Source: Oceanobacillus rekensis
GTDB taxonomy: Bacteria > Bacillota > Bacilli > Bacillales > Amphibacillaceae
Assembly (NCBI RefSeq): GCF_002153375.1
Contig: NZ_MTBQ01000003.1
Coordinates: 620,001 to 684,000, forward strand
Reading direction: 5' to 3'
DNA length: 64,000 bases
The notes beneath the pieces are model-generated. The model saw only the letters and a program-made list of their open reading frames with translations, did no database searches and had not been told where the DNA came from. This document shows, piece by piece, positions 26,243-35,138 of this stretch. Both the position numbers and the translations under genes were made by a program. Position 1 is the first letter of the stretch. Every line of letters begins with the position of its first letter.

Positions 26243-26719
26243 ATGATTATTCGAGAAATTAAAAAGCAAGACAATAAAATGGTAAAAGAATTAATACAAC
26301 GTTCATTAAAATCACTTGGCTTAGCGATTCCTGGTTCAGCTTATTTTGATCCTCAACTTAACGACCTTTACCAATACTATAATAATTTAAAACATGCGAA
26401 CTACTGGGTAGTAGAAATGGAAGGAGAAGTTATTGGTGGAATTGGGATAGCACCGTTTCACGAACATGAAAAAGTTTGCGAATTGCAAAAGCTATATTTA
26501 AGTCCAAAGACACAAGGTTTAGGATTTGGAAAGAAGCTAATGGAAACAGCTTTGTCATTTGCCTCTACACATTATGAAAAGTGCTACTTAGAAACGATGC
26601 ATGAATTAGAAACTGCATGTATATTATATGAAAAATTTGGGTTTATACTCTTACATGAACCACTACCAGGCTCTGACCATTCAGCTATGGATGCGTGGTA
26701 TATGAAAGAATTGAATTAA
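26243..26719 (+). CDS. GNAT-family N-acetyltransferase
   Basis: 158 residues. The acetyl-CoA motif A is LQKLYLSPKTQGLGFGKKLMETAL at about residues 76-99 (Q-x-x-G-x-G/A variant QGLGFG), followed by YLETMHELETACILYEKFGF of motif B. It transfers an acetyl group from acetyl-CoA to an unknown amine. ATG 26243 has AAGGAGA 6-7 nt upstream. It is divergent from the SDR unit and may share the inverted repeat as control site. Confidence 0.85.
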   Translation: MIIREIKKQDNKMVKELIQRSLKSLGLAIPGSAYFDPQLNDLYQYYNNLKHANYWVVEMEGEVIGGIGIAPFHEHEKVCELQKLYLSPKTQGLGFGKKLMETALSFASTHYEKCYLETMHELETACILYEKFGFILLHEPLPGSDHSAMDAWYMKELN

Positions 26720-26794
26720 CCATAAAAACTCATTAAATCAATTAAAAGAGCGTCAAACCGTCGTTGGATCAACAATCCTTATAAGTTGCTAATT

Positions 26795-27502
26795 TTAACA
26801 TCTTACATATTTGCGTTTGAAACCTAGCTTACCTTTATCCATTTGTTTTTGAATACTTTCATGAGCGTTTAGGAAACTGCTTTTTTTCTTTTCTCTTTTG
26901 ACTTCTACTATACCTACTTCTGTTGCGGTCTCCATTGCCTTTTCATTTAGTTGTGAATATGAAATCCCCACGGTGTATAGAAAATTATTCATCGCAGATT
27001 TCGTTCGTTCTGGCGAATCATGTATCGTATTTTTTATTGTTTCGAGCATATTAGAAATCTTGCTTTCAGAAAATTCACTGTCTGGGCGATTCCCTAAGAG
27101 CCAACAGTAACAACTCCAGCCCGCTGACATTCTCAGCTCCTCACCGCTTGTAATCCATTTATCGGCAATGTCCCCGGCAATGTCTGACTCAGATAATGTT
27201 ACTGCTACCACATAATCGGATAGCATATAAAAATATGCTCCATCCATCCAAGCGTCAAAATCTGACTCTGTCATCGCTTTTGGATCTGCAATAATACCTG
27301 CAAAGTACATTGCATCATAGTTACCTGTAGCATATAGCTCGTCAGCTAAGCGTTGATTTATTTTTATTTTCTTTGCGATTGGTTTCATAGCACCTGTAGC
27401 CACACCATAAAGTGGCTCGTGTGCACCATTGGATATGTACATTTTTTTCATTCTTTCCTTGCCCAAGGCATCAAGCTCTCGCATAACTGTTTCAAAATCC
27501 AT
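26795..27502 (-). CDS. DNA alkylation repair protein (AlkD-like HEAT fold)
   Basis: 235 residues from ATG 27502; AAGGAAGG lies upstream of it, while the longer GTG start at 27535 has none. LYGVATGAMKPIAKKIK and YDAMYFAGIIADPKAMTESDFDAWM match the AlkD/DNA-alkylation-repair HEAT-repeat family, and SAGWSCYCWLLG and IHDSPERTKSAMNNFLYTVG the later repeats. AlkD-type proteins excise alkylated bases without base flipping. Many members of this branch have unproven activity, so a glycosylase role is likely but unconfirmed. Confidence 0.8.
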   Translation of the reverse strand: MDFETVMRELDALGKERMKKMYISNGAHEPLYGVATGAMKPIAKKIKINQRLADELYATGNYDAMYFAGIIADPKAMTESDFDAWMDGAYFYMLSDYVVAVTLSESDIAGDIADKWITSGEELRMSAGWSCYCWLLGNRPDSEFSESKISNMLETIKNTIHDSPERTKSAMNNFLYTVGISYSQLNEKAMETATEVGIVEVKREKKKSSFLNAHESIQKQMDKGKLGFKRKYVRC

Positions 27503-27687
27503 CTTTTGTATTTCCTTCCTTATATTTATTTCCACTTAATTTCAAAAAACTCTTCTATTACTTTATTAAAGCGTCCATCCTATTGTTGTAATTCACCCGT
27601 TTGCTAAATAAGAAAACAATATTTTTTACTTTTACTCGTTAATATTTAGTGTCTTATAATACCAGTTAATATATAAGCCTACTGTTA

Positions 27688-27933
27688 TTATTTTTTTACG
27701 ATTTTATTCGGGATAAAATAAGCAATTGTTGCAGAAATAAAGGCAAAAACTAATGTAAGTAAATAATGATTGTTACCACTTTTAATAACAACTTCTTGAG
27801 AGAGATTAGCACTCGTATTCCAAGCCTCTGTTATATCCGGAGTATACATAAATGTAAGTAGCAATCCAGATATAACTTGTAATAATGAAAATAGTAATAG
27901 AAAACTAATTGCAAATATAATATATTTTTTCAT
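27688..27933 (-). CDS. small two-span membrane protein
   Basis: 81 residues from ATG 27933, with GGGAGTG upstream. Hydrophobic segments at residues about 4-26 (IIFAISFLLLFSLLQVISG) and 57-76 (LLTLVFAFISATIAYFIP), joined by a polar loop of about 30 residues, ending KIVKK. Unknown family; likely a membrane protein with both ends inside. Confidence 0.6.
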   Translation of the reverse strand: MKKYIIFAISFLLLFSLLQVISGLLLTFMYTPDITEAWNTSANLSQEVVIKSGNNHYLLTLVFAFISATIAYFIPNKIVKK

Positions 27934-28251
27934 TGTAGACACTCCCAGCATTTTAACGTCTATACTTTCCTACGAATTAGAAAGAAAGGAGTTTCACTAT
28001 CCACTAAATTGCCCTGTTAATTGAAAATAAGGGGGTCCCTTATTTAAGTAAAGCACGAAATAGTTAAAGAAGTTAAGTTCATTTGCTTATAATAGGCTTA
28101 ATAATTTTGCTTCAATCAACTATTGTTGCTTGTAGGATATAGTTATATCTCTTTAATAAGTTGTTTTGGCATCTATTCTTCCAATATTTTTGAAAGGCTG
28201 AGTTTTATTTAGCTTTATGCTCGAACATAGATTAGGTATCAAATAAAAGTT
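27934..28251. other. gene-free spacer with a decayed intergenic repeat
   Basis: No ORF of note. It contains TTGCCCTGTTAATTG and AAAATAAGGGGGTCCCTTATTT (near 28024-28045), part of the degenerate CTGCC/GCACC family that recurs in this window. Confidence 0.4.
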
Positions 28252-28289
28252 AAAAACCAGGCCTGAGATAAAGAAGACCTGGTAAAAAG
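28252..28289 (-). terminator. terminator of the SurA-like lipoprotein gene
   Basis: ACCAGGTC / GGCCTGGT stem on the minus strand followed by TTTTTAACTTTTA, directly after the stop at 28293. Confidence 0.8.
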
Positions 28290-28292
28290 TTA

Positions 28293-29066
28293 TTATAAGT
28301 TAACAGTGACATCTGCGTTATTACGTAGTTTCTCAACTAGCGTTTGAGTTGCTTCCCCTTCTTTTTGCATCTTTAGCTGTTCTTCAAGATTTGGTTTCAT
28401 TTCCTCAAAAGAAGGGATTTCTGATTCGTCTCCAGCCATTTCCTCTTGTTGCGCTACCATCTGGTCATAAGTTTCTTGTAACTCTTCCTCTGTTGGCTGG
28501 GTGTCTCCAGCCTCCTCAGTAATAAGCTTATTGACTATTACTTGGGTTTCAACTTGAGACATTAATTCTTCTTCATCGATTCCTTGTGCTTCAAAAGCGC
28601 TCATGAGCTCTTCTTTTGATTCAAGCTCATTTTGTTCCATTAATCCATCCATTATTTCATCTATATCTTCTTCTGATGCAGCAATTTCACGATTGTTTGC
28701 TTCCTTTATAAGAAGTTCCGTACCAATCATACTTTCTGCAACCTGTTTTTTTAATTGATCCTGGTCAACCTCTTGCCCAGTCATTTGTGATTGCATTGCC
28801 ATTTGTTGAAATTGCCCTTGGTAAGTGGCTTCAAATTCTTCTTTTGGTATTTCTTCTCCATCTACTACTGCAACAACTTCAGGAAGACCCTCTAAGTCTG
28901 CTTCAGGCATTTCTGGCTGTTCTGCAGTTTCTCCGTCATCTTGTGTTTCTTCTTGTGTTTCCGTTTGCTCATTATTTTCTTCGCCTGACTCGTCTCCGTC
29001 ACTACATGCTGTTATTACGAATAAAGATACAGCAAGGAATAAACCTAGTAACCATCTTTTACTCAA
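28293..29066 (-). CDS. SurA-N/PrsA-like lipoprotein without PPIase domain
   Basis: 257 residues from TTG 29066, chosen for the AAGGAAAGGAAG box upstream; the longer frame to 29189 would put a polar stretch before the signal. The lipobox is ITAC at residues 17-20. An acidic Glu/Gln/Thr linker (to about residue 60) leads to a SurA N-terminal-like chaperone domain: VVAVVDGEEIPKEEFEATY..., ESMIGTELLIKEANNR, EEELMSQVETQVIVNKLI, LEEQLKMQKEG. No parvulin domain is present. It probably helps secreted proteins fold outside the membrane. Confidence 0.8.
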   Translation of the reverse strand: MSKRWLLGLFLAVSLFVITACSDGDESGEENNEQTETQEETQDDGETAEQPEMPEADLEGLPEVVAVVDGEEIPKEEFEATYQGQFQQMAMQSQMTGQEVDQDQLKKQVAESMIGTELLIKEANNREIAASEEDIDEIMDGLMEQNELESKEELMSAFEAQGIDEEELMSQVETQVIVNKLITEEAGDTQPTEEELQETYDQMVAQQEEMAGDESEIPSFEEMKPNLEEQLKMQKEGEATQTLVEKLRNNADVTVNL

Positions 29067-29264
29067 AATAATCTTCCTTTCCTTTATATTTCGTGCAAGT
29101 GTAACATAACTCAAGTGGTAATTCATAATATTAAAATGAATCTTATTATTTTTCTTCACCATGTTATTTGAATATAAGCATAGCTTCAAAATCTCCCTTA
29201 TATTTTGCCCAGCTTCTTAAACAAACCTGCCATTTAACAGAATAAGAACCATCAATTTAAGGGT

Positions 29265-29825
29265 CTATTGTTTACTCTCTTTATATACCTTCTCTTCCTC
29301 TGCATTCAATATACCAGTTGCTTTTCCGATTGTTCCATTTTGCATATTCCAGATCGCATTATGGTCTTGATCTACTCTTGAAAAATCACCATCTGCCCAC
29401 CGTTCTAAAATATCTCGGTAAACATCCTCATTACTCACATCTGTTTTCTCCAGACTAATCAACAACCAATTAATTCGTTCTTCGGTTATTTCATAAAATC
29501 CCTATTTTTCCTCTGCTTTTACCTTCTGATGGCTCATTCCATGGATATATTCTTGATAATCAACATCTGTTAACTCACCCTCATTTTTTCTTTCACCAAA
29601 CAGGTTTAATCCTTCTTCTTTAAATTTTTCTATTTTCTCATCATCTACAACACCGCTTGCATTTTCTCTGGCATTCCCCTCTGTGGTTTCTTCTGGAGAT
29701 TCCTCGGATAACTCCGGCTCTTTATCTTCTGTAACAGTATTTAATTCGGTGTAAATGAAATAACCAGAAACACCCAATACAATAAACAATAAAATCACCA
29801 AAATAATTAATACCTTTTTATACAT
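29265..29825 (-). pseudogene. DUF6241-like membrane-anchored protein with an in-frame TAG
   Basis: Start at 29825 with an N-terminal membrane segment (VLIILVILLFIVLGVSGYFIY) and an acidic linker. The frame reads YIHGMSHQKVKAEEK, then TAG at 29502-29504, then GFYEITEERINWLLISLEKT and on, in the same frame, to 29265. The intact paralog next door (29851-30429) reads through the same place, and from memory this family has Trp-Gly here, so TGG to TAG is the simple explanation. The downstream half may be untranslated. Family name from memory. Confidence 0.75.
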
Positions 29826-29850
29826 CTAATTCCTCCAAATTTTATAAATA

Positions 29851-30429
29851 TTAATATTTATTCTTCGTTTCACTTAAATCTATTCTATTTTCTATATAAT
29901 CTTGTTCTTCTTCTGGACTTAAAGTATCCGTTGCTTCCCCTCTTTCACTGGATTCCATACCTGATTTCTGGTAAACAGAATTGTGATCGTTAACGACCTC
30001 TGAAAAATCCCCATTATCCCAACGCTGTAATAATTCCATATATGAATCATCAAAAGAAGAAAGTTGTGCTGCATCTATTAACCAATCTATTCGTTCATCT
30101 GTTATTTCATAGAAAAATGATTTTTGCTCTGCTTTCACTTTCTGATGTGACATATAATGAATATATTTCAAAAAGGTTTCTTCCTCTAATTCCTCCTGTG
30201 AAATAACATCCCCAAATGGATTGGGTACCTGTCCTTCTCTTTCTTCATTCGGTTTATTATTCGCATATTCTATTAACTGATTAACATCCATATTCTCTAA
30301 TTCTTCTTCATCAGAAATTATTGTTTGTTCATCTTCTACAAGCCCGTCCATCTGCGAAAACAAAAAATAAAAAGCTCCAATAATCGCTAAAAAAACAAAA
30401 AATAATATTACTATTCTCTTAAACATCAA
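29851..30429 (-). CDS. DUF6241-like membrane-anchored protein
   Basis: 192 residues. One N-terminal membrane segment (residues 4-26, IVILFFVFLAIIGAFYFLF), then an acidic linker and the domain with YIHYMSHQKVKAEQKSFFYE, ITDERIDWLIDAAQL and LLQRWDNGDFSEVVNDHNSVY. It is a close paralog of the broken gene 25 bp downstream, so a tandem duplication is likely. It should face outside the membrane. It is divergent from the ECF sigma operon. Function unknown. Confidence 0.7.
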   Translation of the reverse strand: MMFKRIVILFFVFLAIIGAFYFLFSQMDGLVEDEQTIISDEEELENMDVNQLIEYANNKPNEEREGQVPNPFGDVISQEELEEETFLKYIHYMSHQKVKAEQKSFFYEITDERIDWLIDAAQLSSFDDSYMELLQRWDNGDFSEVVNDHNSVYQKSGMESSERGEATDTLSPEEEQDYIENRIDLSETKNKY

Positions 30430-30758
30430 ATCCCCCTAACCAAATATTTATATCTTCAATGAGATAATAGTAAAGGCAATAACTACCATTTACAAGCATA
30501 AAAAAGAACAGACTAGGACTCTTGGAAAATCGGTTCATCTAACATCATCAGAACCACCACAAGAAATTCCAAAGCATACTTTGATGAAAATTTTAATTCG
30601 ATGGTTCAACCGGATAGGACAAATTCTGTCTATTATTTAAATATAATGAACGCTTCATCATGACTATCTCAAATTATTCATCTCTAATTATGAATTCTAA
30701 GAATCCTTTCTTAAAACCTCTCGTCTATAATGATGAGAGAAGAATAGGGGGAGGACTA
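30430..30758. other. divergent promoter region between DUF6241 genes and the sigma operon
   Basis: No gene. AAATATAATGAACG near 30640 could be part of a promoter for the sigma gene. The sequence GGACAAATTCTGTCT holds a small inverted repeat. An ECF-autoregulated promoter would be expected here, but I could not fix its -35/-10 with confidence. Confidence 0.35.
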
Positions 30759-31310
30759 ATGGAAGATCAAGAACTCATACGACAGATTCTTAGCGGTGAC
30801 AAGTTAGCGATACAGAAATTGCACAGCCGCTATGTTGATCGTATTTTCAATTATATTTACTTACAAACGAATAGCTATCATGATTCAGAGGAACTTTTAC
30901 AGGATGTGTTCTTTAAAACTGCAAGACAATTACATAATTTTGAAGGGAAATCATCATTTAAAACGTGGATTTTCAAAATCACCCGGAATGTGGTGATTGA
31001 TTATTATCGAAAAAATAATAATAGGAGCAAGTCGATTGCAATGGAGGGTGGCGTCCTGGAAACAAAAGTTGGTGAGGCTGAATCAGCAGAGAATACGGTT
31101 CTCCGGAATTTACATATGGGTGAAGTGATGCAAATGCTTAATAAGTTGCCAAAACATTATCAAACGGTTCTCCATTTGAGGTTTATCGAGGACTTTTCTA
31201 TAAAGGAAACGGCTGAAATTATGGGTAAAACGACGCTTTCCGTAAAAGCGTTGCAACACCGAGCTAGAAAGGAACTGTCTGAACATATCAATTTGGAGGT
31301 GAGCAGTTGA
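30759..31310 (+). CDS. ECF-type RNA polymerase sigma factor
   Basis: 183 residues from ATG 30759, which has GGGGGAGG upstream; the longer frame from 30660 does not. Region 2: YVDRIFNYIYLQTNSYHDSEELLQDVFFKTARQLHNF with the -10 recognition helix FKTWIFKITRNVVIDYYRK. Region 4: LPKHYQTVLHLRFIEDFSIKETAEIMGKTTLSVKALQHRARKEL. A typical group 4 sigma factor without extra domains. It overlaps the next gene by one base (TGATG), so the two are translationally coupled. Confidence 0.9.
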   Translation: MEDQELIRQILSGDKLAIQKLHSRYVDRIFNYIYLQTNSYHDSEELLQDVFFKTARQLHNFEGKSSFKTWIFKITRNVVIDYYRKNNNRSKSIAMEGGVLETKVGEAESAENTVLRNLHMGEVMQMLNKLPKHYQTVLHLRFIEDFSIKETAEIMGKTTLSVKALQHRARKELSEHINLEVSS

Positions 31311-32716
31311 TGAATAAACGTAAACAAAAGGAAGATCCATTTCTCGATTCTCTAAGTAATGAAAGGATGGAAGCTTCTAATGAGGCACGTGAAAAAAGTC
31401 TTCTTGCCTTTCAAGATGGATTAAATCAAGCTGATCTGCGCAAAACCAAAAGTAAGCGGCGTAAGCTCAGGCAACGAGTGATTGGAATTTCTCAAACCGC
31501 AGTGGTTTTAGTGATTGCATGGGTGTTAGTTCTTAGTACCGGAATCTTAGGAGATAGTAAATCTGACGTTACAACAGATCAAGGAATTGATGGTAATGTT
31601 GCACATCAGGAAGAGGAAAATGCGATAGATGGGCAAAACAACGAACCCAATTATTCATTAGAAACGATATGGAACAGACCACCCTTTGATTACGATGATT
31701 TAAACGGAGTATCGACAAGCAGTATTTTCAATAACAATTTAGAAGTTTATCTTCCTAGGGACTGGACAATTGAAGAAACAGAAGGGGACGGTGCATATTC
31801 AATTCATATGTCCGGGGAGAATGGCGAGCAAATGAACCTTTTGCTGTTTAATGAAGATTATAATCAAGAAGTATTTGATACCCATCTTCAAGAGTTGACG
31901 GCGAGTTTTGCTAAGGCTGAGGAGGTTTCTGTACCTGTTGATGTGTTTATTAACGAAATACAGTTAAGCCACCAGCTCTCTTTCCCTCATGAAAATGTGT
32001 TTCCGTTTGAAATAGAAAATGCAGAAATAACGGCATTTTTTGATGAAGAAAACGGGAAGTTCATGGAATTGTATGTCTCTGAATTATTTGGTCATCCGAT
32101 GATTTTTACTTCTGAGCTATCACTAGATGATCCTGAAAGCTGGATGTTGCCTATACGATTTTTCACTTTCATGCAGGCTAATTATCCCTATACGATTCAT
32201 GGGTCAGAAGGTGACCTTCACCTGAAATTCAACAGACCGATTGGAAAAAGTGTTCTATTACCAGTAGGTGCAATGGGAGTGGAGGAAGTCGATGTGGAGT
32301 TGTATGAAAATGATGATCTAAATATGACTAGCTATCTCCCTCGTAATACAGAAGTAGAACGGATAGAACATGGTCAGTTTACAGAGTGGCGTTTTACAGA
32401 ACCAAACGTTTCTGAAAACAGCTTTTATGCCTTTGGCAAGCTAAAGGATGGGTTTCCTCTTGAAAACAGGAAGGAAATTATGTTTGAAGCATTGAACATC
32501 GACCTTTCTTATAGCGATAACTCGGAAGGGGTGAATTCTTACCATTACTCTTACCAAAGTGGAATGGATGAGGAGTTTTTCGATGGTTATTTCGAATTAT
32601 TTGAAACTGGCGGAGAATGGTATTACAAGCATAAGCATGCGGATCGAGAGGATTATAATGGTGGTGTTTATACACAAAGATTAGATCTATTTATAGATTC
32701 GATGGAATGGCATTAA
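31310..32716 (+). CDS. membrane-anchored protein coupled to the ECF sigma factor, probable anti-sigma
   Basis: 468 residues from ATG 31310 with GGAGGTGAG upstream. The N-terminal 55 residues are charged and cytoplasmic; a single membrane segment lies at about residues 60-80 (SQTAVVLVIAWVLVLSTGIL). About 390 residues outside follow, with no signature I recognise (YLPRDWTIEETEGDGAYSIH, FRNRPPFDYDDLNG-like start, FDGYFELFETGGEWYYKH near the end). The coupling to the sigma gene and the topology fit an anti-sigma factor that senses something outside, though the usual zinc-binding anti-sigma motif is absent. Confidence 0.75.
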   Translation: MNKRKQKEDPFLDSLSNERMEASNEAREKSLLAFQDGLNQADLRKTKSKRRKLRQRVIGISQTAVVLVIAWVLVLSTGILGDSKSDVTTDQGIDGNVAHQEEENAIDGQNNEPNYSLETIWNRPPFDYDDLNGVSTSSIFNNNLEVYLPRDWTIEETEGDGAYSIHMSGENGEQMNLLLFNEDYNQEVFDTHLQELTASFAKAEEVSVPVDVFINEIQLSHQLSFPHENVFPFEIENAEITAFFDEENGKFMELYVSELFGHPMIFTSELSLDDPESWMLPIRFFTFMQANYPYTIHGSEGDLHLKFNRPIGKSVLLPVGAMGVEEVDVELYENDDLNMTSYLPRNTEVERIEHGQFTEWRFTEPNVSENSFYAFGKLKDGFPLENRKEIMFEALNIDLSYSDNSEGVNSYHYSYQSGMDEEFFDGYFELFETGGEWYYKHKHADREDYNGGVYTQRLDLFIDSMEWH

Positions 32717-32753
32717 ACGGTTCTTGAGTATCTTATGGGTTGATTGTACATCT

Positions 32754-32786
32754 AAAAATCAGTGGGAAGAATACTCACTGATTTTT
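32754..32786 (+). terminator. terminator of the sigma operon
   Basis: AAAAATCAGTG / CACTGATTTTT, 11-bp symmetrical stem with an 11-nt loop, 38 bp after the stop codon. Confidence 0.85.
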
Positions 32787-33017
32787 AAGATCATAAGGAA
32801 ACGGACATTATTTTCTCTCTTTTATTTGATCATCAATAACTCGTGGAATATGAAAACTTACTGCTTTACTTGTGAAATTTGCTAAGCTTTACTTTTAATT
32901 GTTCTCGATGTTTTTTATGATACGATTCACTGCCGTCTGGGAATAATATATTTAAGTCCCAAACGTCCCTTATTATGTTAAAGTACCAATTATTATAAGT
33001 ACATACTGTCACAATAG

Positions 33018-33599
33018 GTGTCTTTTAAAAAAGTCTTGAAACCTTACGTTCCCATTGTTCCATATCTCCTTACCGGCGAATCATCGCTTTTTCCACCCGG
33101 ACAACGTATAATAAGAGAAGCAGAAGAGGAATTCATTTTTCCTCTAGTTAAAAAAAAGAGGTGCAAATACTTGAAACAGTTTGAAACAGCATTACCTGAG
33201 CAGTACGAAGCATTAAAAAAACAGGCCAATTATACGTCTAGCTGGCGAGAACGCTTAGACGCAGTCGAAAAGTTATCGGCTTATCAACATGACAAAATTA
33301 TTGATTTATTAAAAAACCGAATGCAGCATGATACTGTCTACAAGGTGCAATTGGCAGCCTATGAAGCACTTTCAGCGTTTGGTGAGGACGTAGAGAAGCC
33401 ATTACCTGCACGGTTTGATATTATCAAAGACACTGACAAAATTTTCCTGCGGGTGAAAAAGAGCTTACCAAAGGACCACACAGTGGCAGACTTTGCGGAT
33501 AAGCTAAAACGTATGCGTTTAGATGTTTTTGATGCGTATGAAGGAGACAAAGGTGCAGAATTTATGAACTGGTTAGAGGAACGTTGGACAAAACTGTAA
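33018..33599 (+). CDS. hypothetical HEAT-repeat-like protein
   Basis: 193 residues. GTG 33018 is used for lack of a better start; no clear ribosome binding site precedes it. The middle (SWRERLDAVEKLSAYQHDKIIDLLKNRMQHDTVYKVQLAAYEALSAFGE) is a HEAT-like pair of helices of the type that follows damage or scaffold functions; the C-terminus is RMRLDVFDAYEGDKGAEFMNW. I do not recognise the full-length family. No neighbours of help. Confidence 0.6.
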   Translation: MSFKKVLKPYVPIVPYLLTGESSLFPPGQRIIREAEEEFIFPLVKKKRCKYLKQFETALPEQYEALKKQANYTSSWRERLDAVEKLSAYQHDKIIDLLKNRMQHDTVYKVQLAAYEALSAFGEDVEKPLPARFDIIKDTDKIFLRVKKSLPKDHTVADFADKLKRMRLDVFDAYEGDKGAEFMNWLEERWTKL

Positions 33600-33790
33600 A
33601 CAGTAGTGGCTATTCATGAAGGAAAGTCATTCTCGCCGGGTGTGGTGGGGATGTCTTTTTCTTATTTTACGGTACTATTCATCGAACTAATATTAATTGC
33701 ATTACATTTTCTTCTTTGATTATCTATCTTTATTGTCGCCCTGAATCCCCATAATAGCTCTATTAAGCCTTCTTCATCCAAATAAGTAAA
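33600..33790. other. spacer before the hydrolase fragment
   Basis: No ORF. Possibly contains the lost N-terminal part of the hydrolase remnant in unrecognisable form. Confidence 0.3.
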
Positions 33791-33961
33791 GGATTTGAAG
33801 TTATCGCTTCCTTCCCCCTATTCACTCCATTAGAAAAACTAGCAATCGATAAAAAAGTAATTATTGTTGGCTTCTCATTAGGTGCACATGTAGCTATTCA
33901 AATGTTAAGTATTAATCCCAACTTGATTGATTATGCATTCATTAACAGTGCATTTGATTGA
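33791..33961 (+). pseudogene. fragment of an alpha/beta hydrolase
   Basis: A frame without start codon reads GFEVIASFPLFTPLEK, then KKVIIVGFSLGAHVAIQMLS and ends NPNLIDYAFINSAFD before TGA. GFSLGA is the nucleophile elbow G-x-S-x-G of alpha/beta hydrolases. Only about 56 codons remain, lacking the N-terminus and the catalytic Asp and His parts, and there is no ribosome binding site. Confidence 0.7.
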
Positions 33962-33995
33962 GCCTATTTAGTTCTTGCACCATATAATTCATTTT

Positions 33996-34031
33996 AAAAA
34001 ATTGGCTTATCCAGATTGGATAAGCCAATTT
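33996..34031 (-). terminator. terminator of the YfiT-like gene
   Basis: AATTGGCTTATCCA / TGGATAAGCCAATT, 13-14-bp stem with a 4-nt loop followed by TTTTTTAAAA on the minus strand, 14 bp after the stop. Confidence 0.9.
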
Positions 34032-34044
34032 CTGAAATATTATG

Positions 34045-34560
34045 CTATTTTGATAATGCAATTTTTATATGGGCCAAGTGATGCTCTTCATGCCAAGCTA
34101 ATTTTGCAATCTTTGTTGCAACTGTTATTTCACCGTTTTTCTGGTGAGTAAAAGTTCGATTTAATTGCTCTTCAATTAAACTATTTCCTAAAGATACGAT
34201 ACGCTCATTTATGCCTTCCAGCATTTTTATAGAACTTTCTATAGGAAGCTCTGTATCCGGTTGAACAGCCCACTTGTCTTGATCAAAATTTGGTACTGTT
34301 GGATTCTCATCCGTTAAAGCCAGTTTCAAACGTTGATACATGTTCAACTGAGAATCTGCAATGTGATGAACAAGCCCGCGAACTGTCCAACTACCATCAC
34401 GATAAGTTTTACTTAATTCCTCATCACTTAATGTGTCGACTGTTTCTCTTAATTTTATCGTGTAAGTTTCGATTTGTCTTAACCATTCTTGAATATTTTC
34501 AAGTGTCACCTTATCGGGTACTTGTAATTTGCCAATTGGGTATCTTACATCCATTTTCAA
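34045..34560 (-). CDS. YfiT-like DinB-fold thiol transferase
   Basis: 171 residues. It follows B. subtilis YfiT: RYPIGKLQVP start, TYRDGSWTVRGLVHHIADSQLNMYQRLKLALT with the metal-binding His, and the C-terminal KLAWHEEHHLAHIKIAL with the remaining His ligands. The DinB/YfiT fold binds Ni or Zn; relatives act as bacillithiol-dependent transferases in detoxification. The start has AAAGGGGA upstream. Single gene with its own terminator. Confidence 0.85.
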   Translation of the reverse strand: MKMDVRYPIGKLQVPDKVTLENIQEWLRQIETYTIKLRETVDTLSDEELSKTYRDGSWTVRGLVHHIADSQLNMYQRLKLALTDENPTVPNFDQDKWAVQPDTELPIESSIKMLEGINERIVSLGNSLIEEQLNRTFTHQKNGEITVATKIAKLAWHEEHHLAHIKIALSK

Positions 34561-34821
34561 TCCCCTTTTCCCTATTATATTTTATTTTGATTTTAACCTT
34601 TAATATACCTAATCTACTTAGTTCTTGTAAACCTTTTGCCGTAATACAGAACCTACTTGAATCTATGCTCAGTTGAGTGGAAGACCCAGAAAAGATTTCT
34701 ATAGAAAATATTTTAGATGAAAAGGAGCAAGAAAAGGAGTTCCGCGTTGCCCCTATTAAATTATTGCATCATTTACTTTAAGTAGAACTATTAACATAAA
34801 GTATTATTAAAATTACCTTTG
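34561..34821. other. spacer with a possible coding remnant
   Basis: A plus-strand frame near 34678-34782 reads VEDPEKISIENILDEKEQEK, then FRVAPIKLLHHLL and stops, without a ribosome binding site. It may be a fragment of a lost gene; nothing else is seen. Confidence 0.25.
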
Positions 34822-35043
34822 CTACAAAAGTGGTTGGAGAAAGGTATCAAATATTTTTTGATAGCCAAAGGGCAAAAACGAAGCTATCAATAAACCAATT
34901 ACAATATAAGTAGTTACCAAAACTCTTAATTTCCGAAGCGTAATTTCTTTTCTTTTATATGCGATATTTAATACCTTAATTATAGAATAAACAGTGATAA
35001 AAATTATTATAGCTGAAAAGATACTAATTATAATCACTTCCAT
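34822..35043 (-). CDS. small two-span membrane protein
   Basis: 73 residues with GGAGG 6 nt before ATG 35043. Hydrophobic stretches at residues 3-22 (VIIISIFSAIIIFITVYSII) and 43-60 (LVTTYIVIGLLIASFLP) with a basic loop between (YKRKEITLRKLR), which by the positive-inside rule lies in the cytoplasm. Unknown family. Gene order (next gene is of the same type) suggests a pair of small membrane proteins. Confidence 0.6.
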   Translation of the reverse strand: MEVIIISIFSAIIIFITVYSIIKVLNIAYKRKEITLRKLRVLVTTYIVIGLLIASFLPFGYQKIFDTFLQPLL

Positions 35044-35138
35044 TTTTGAACCTCCTTTAACCCAATCATTTAACTATCCCCGCCACTTTATTACAAGAAT
35101 CGATTATCCTTGTTTCACACTCGCACCAGTTAACGAAA

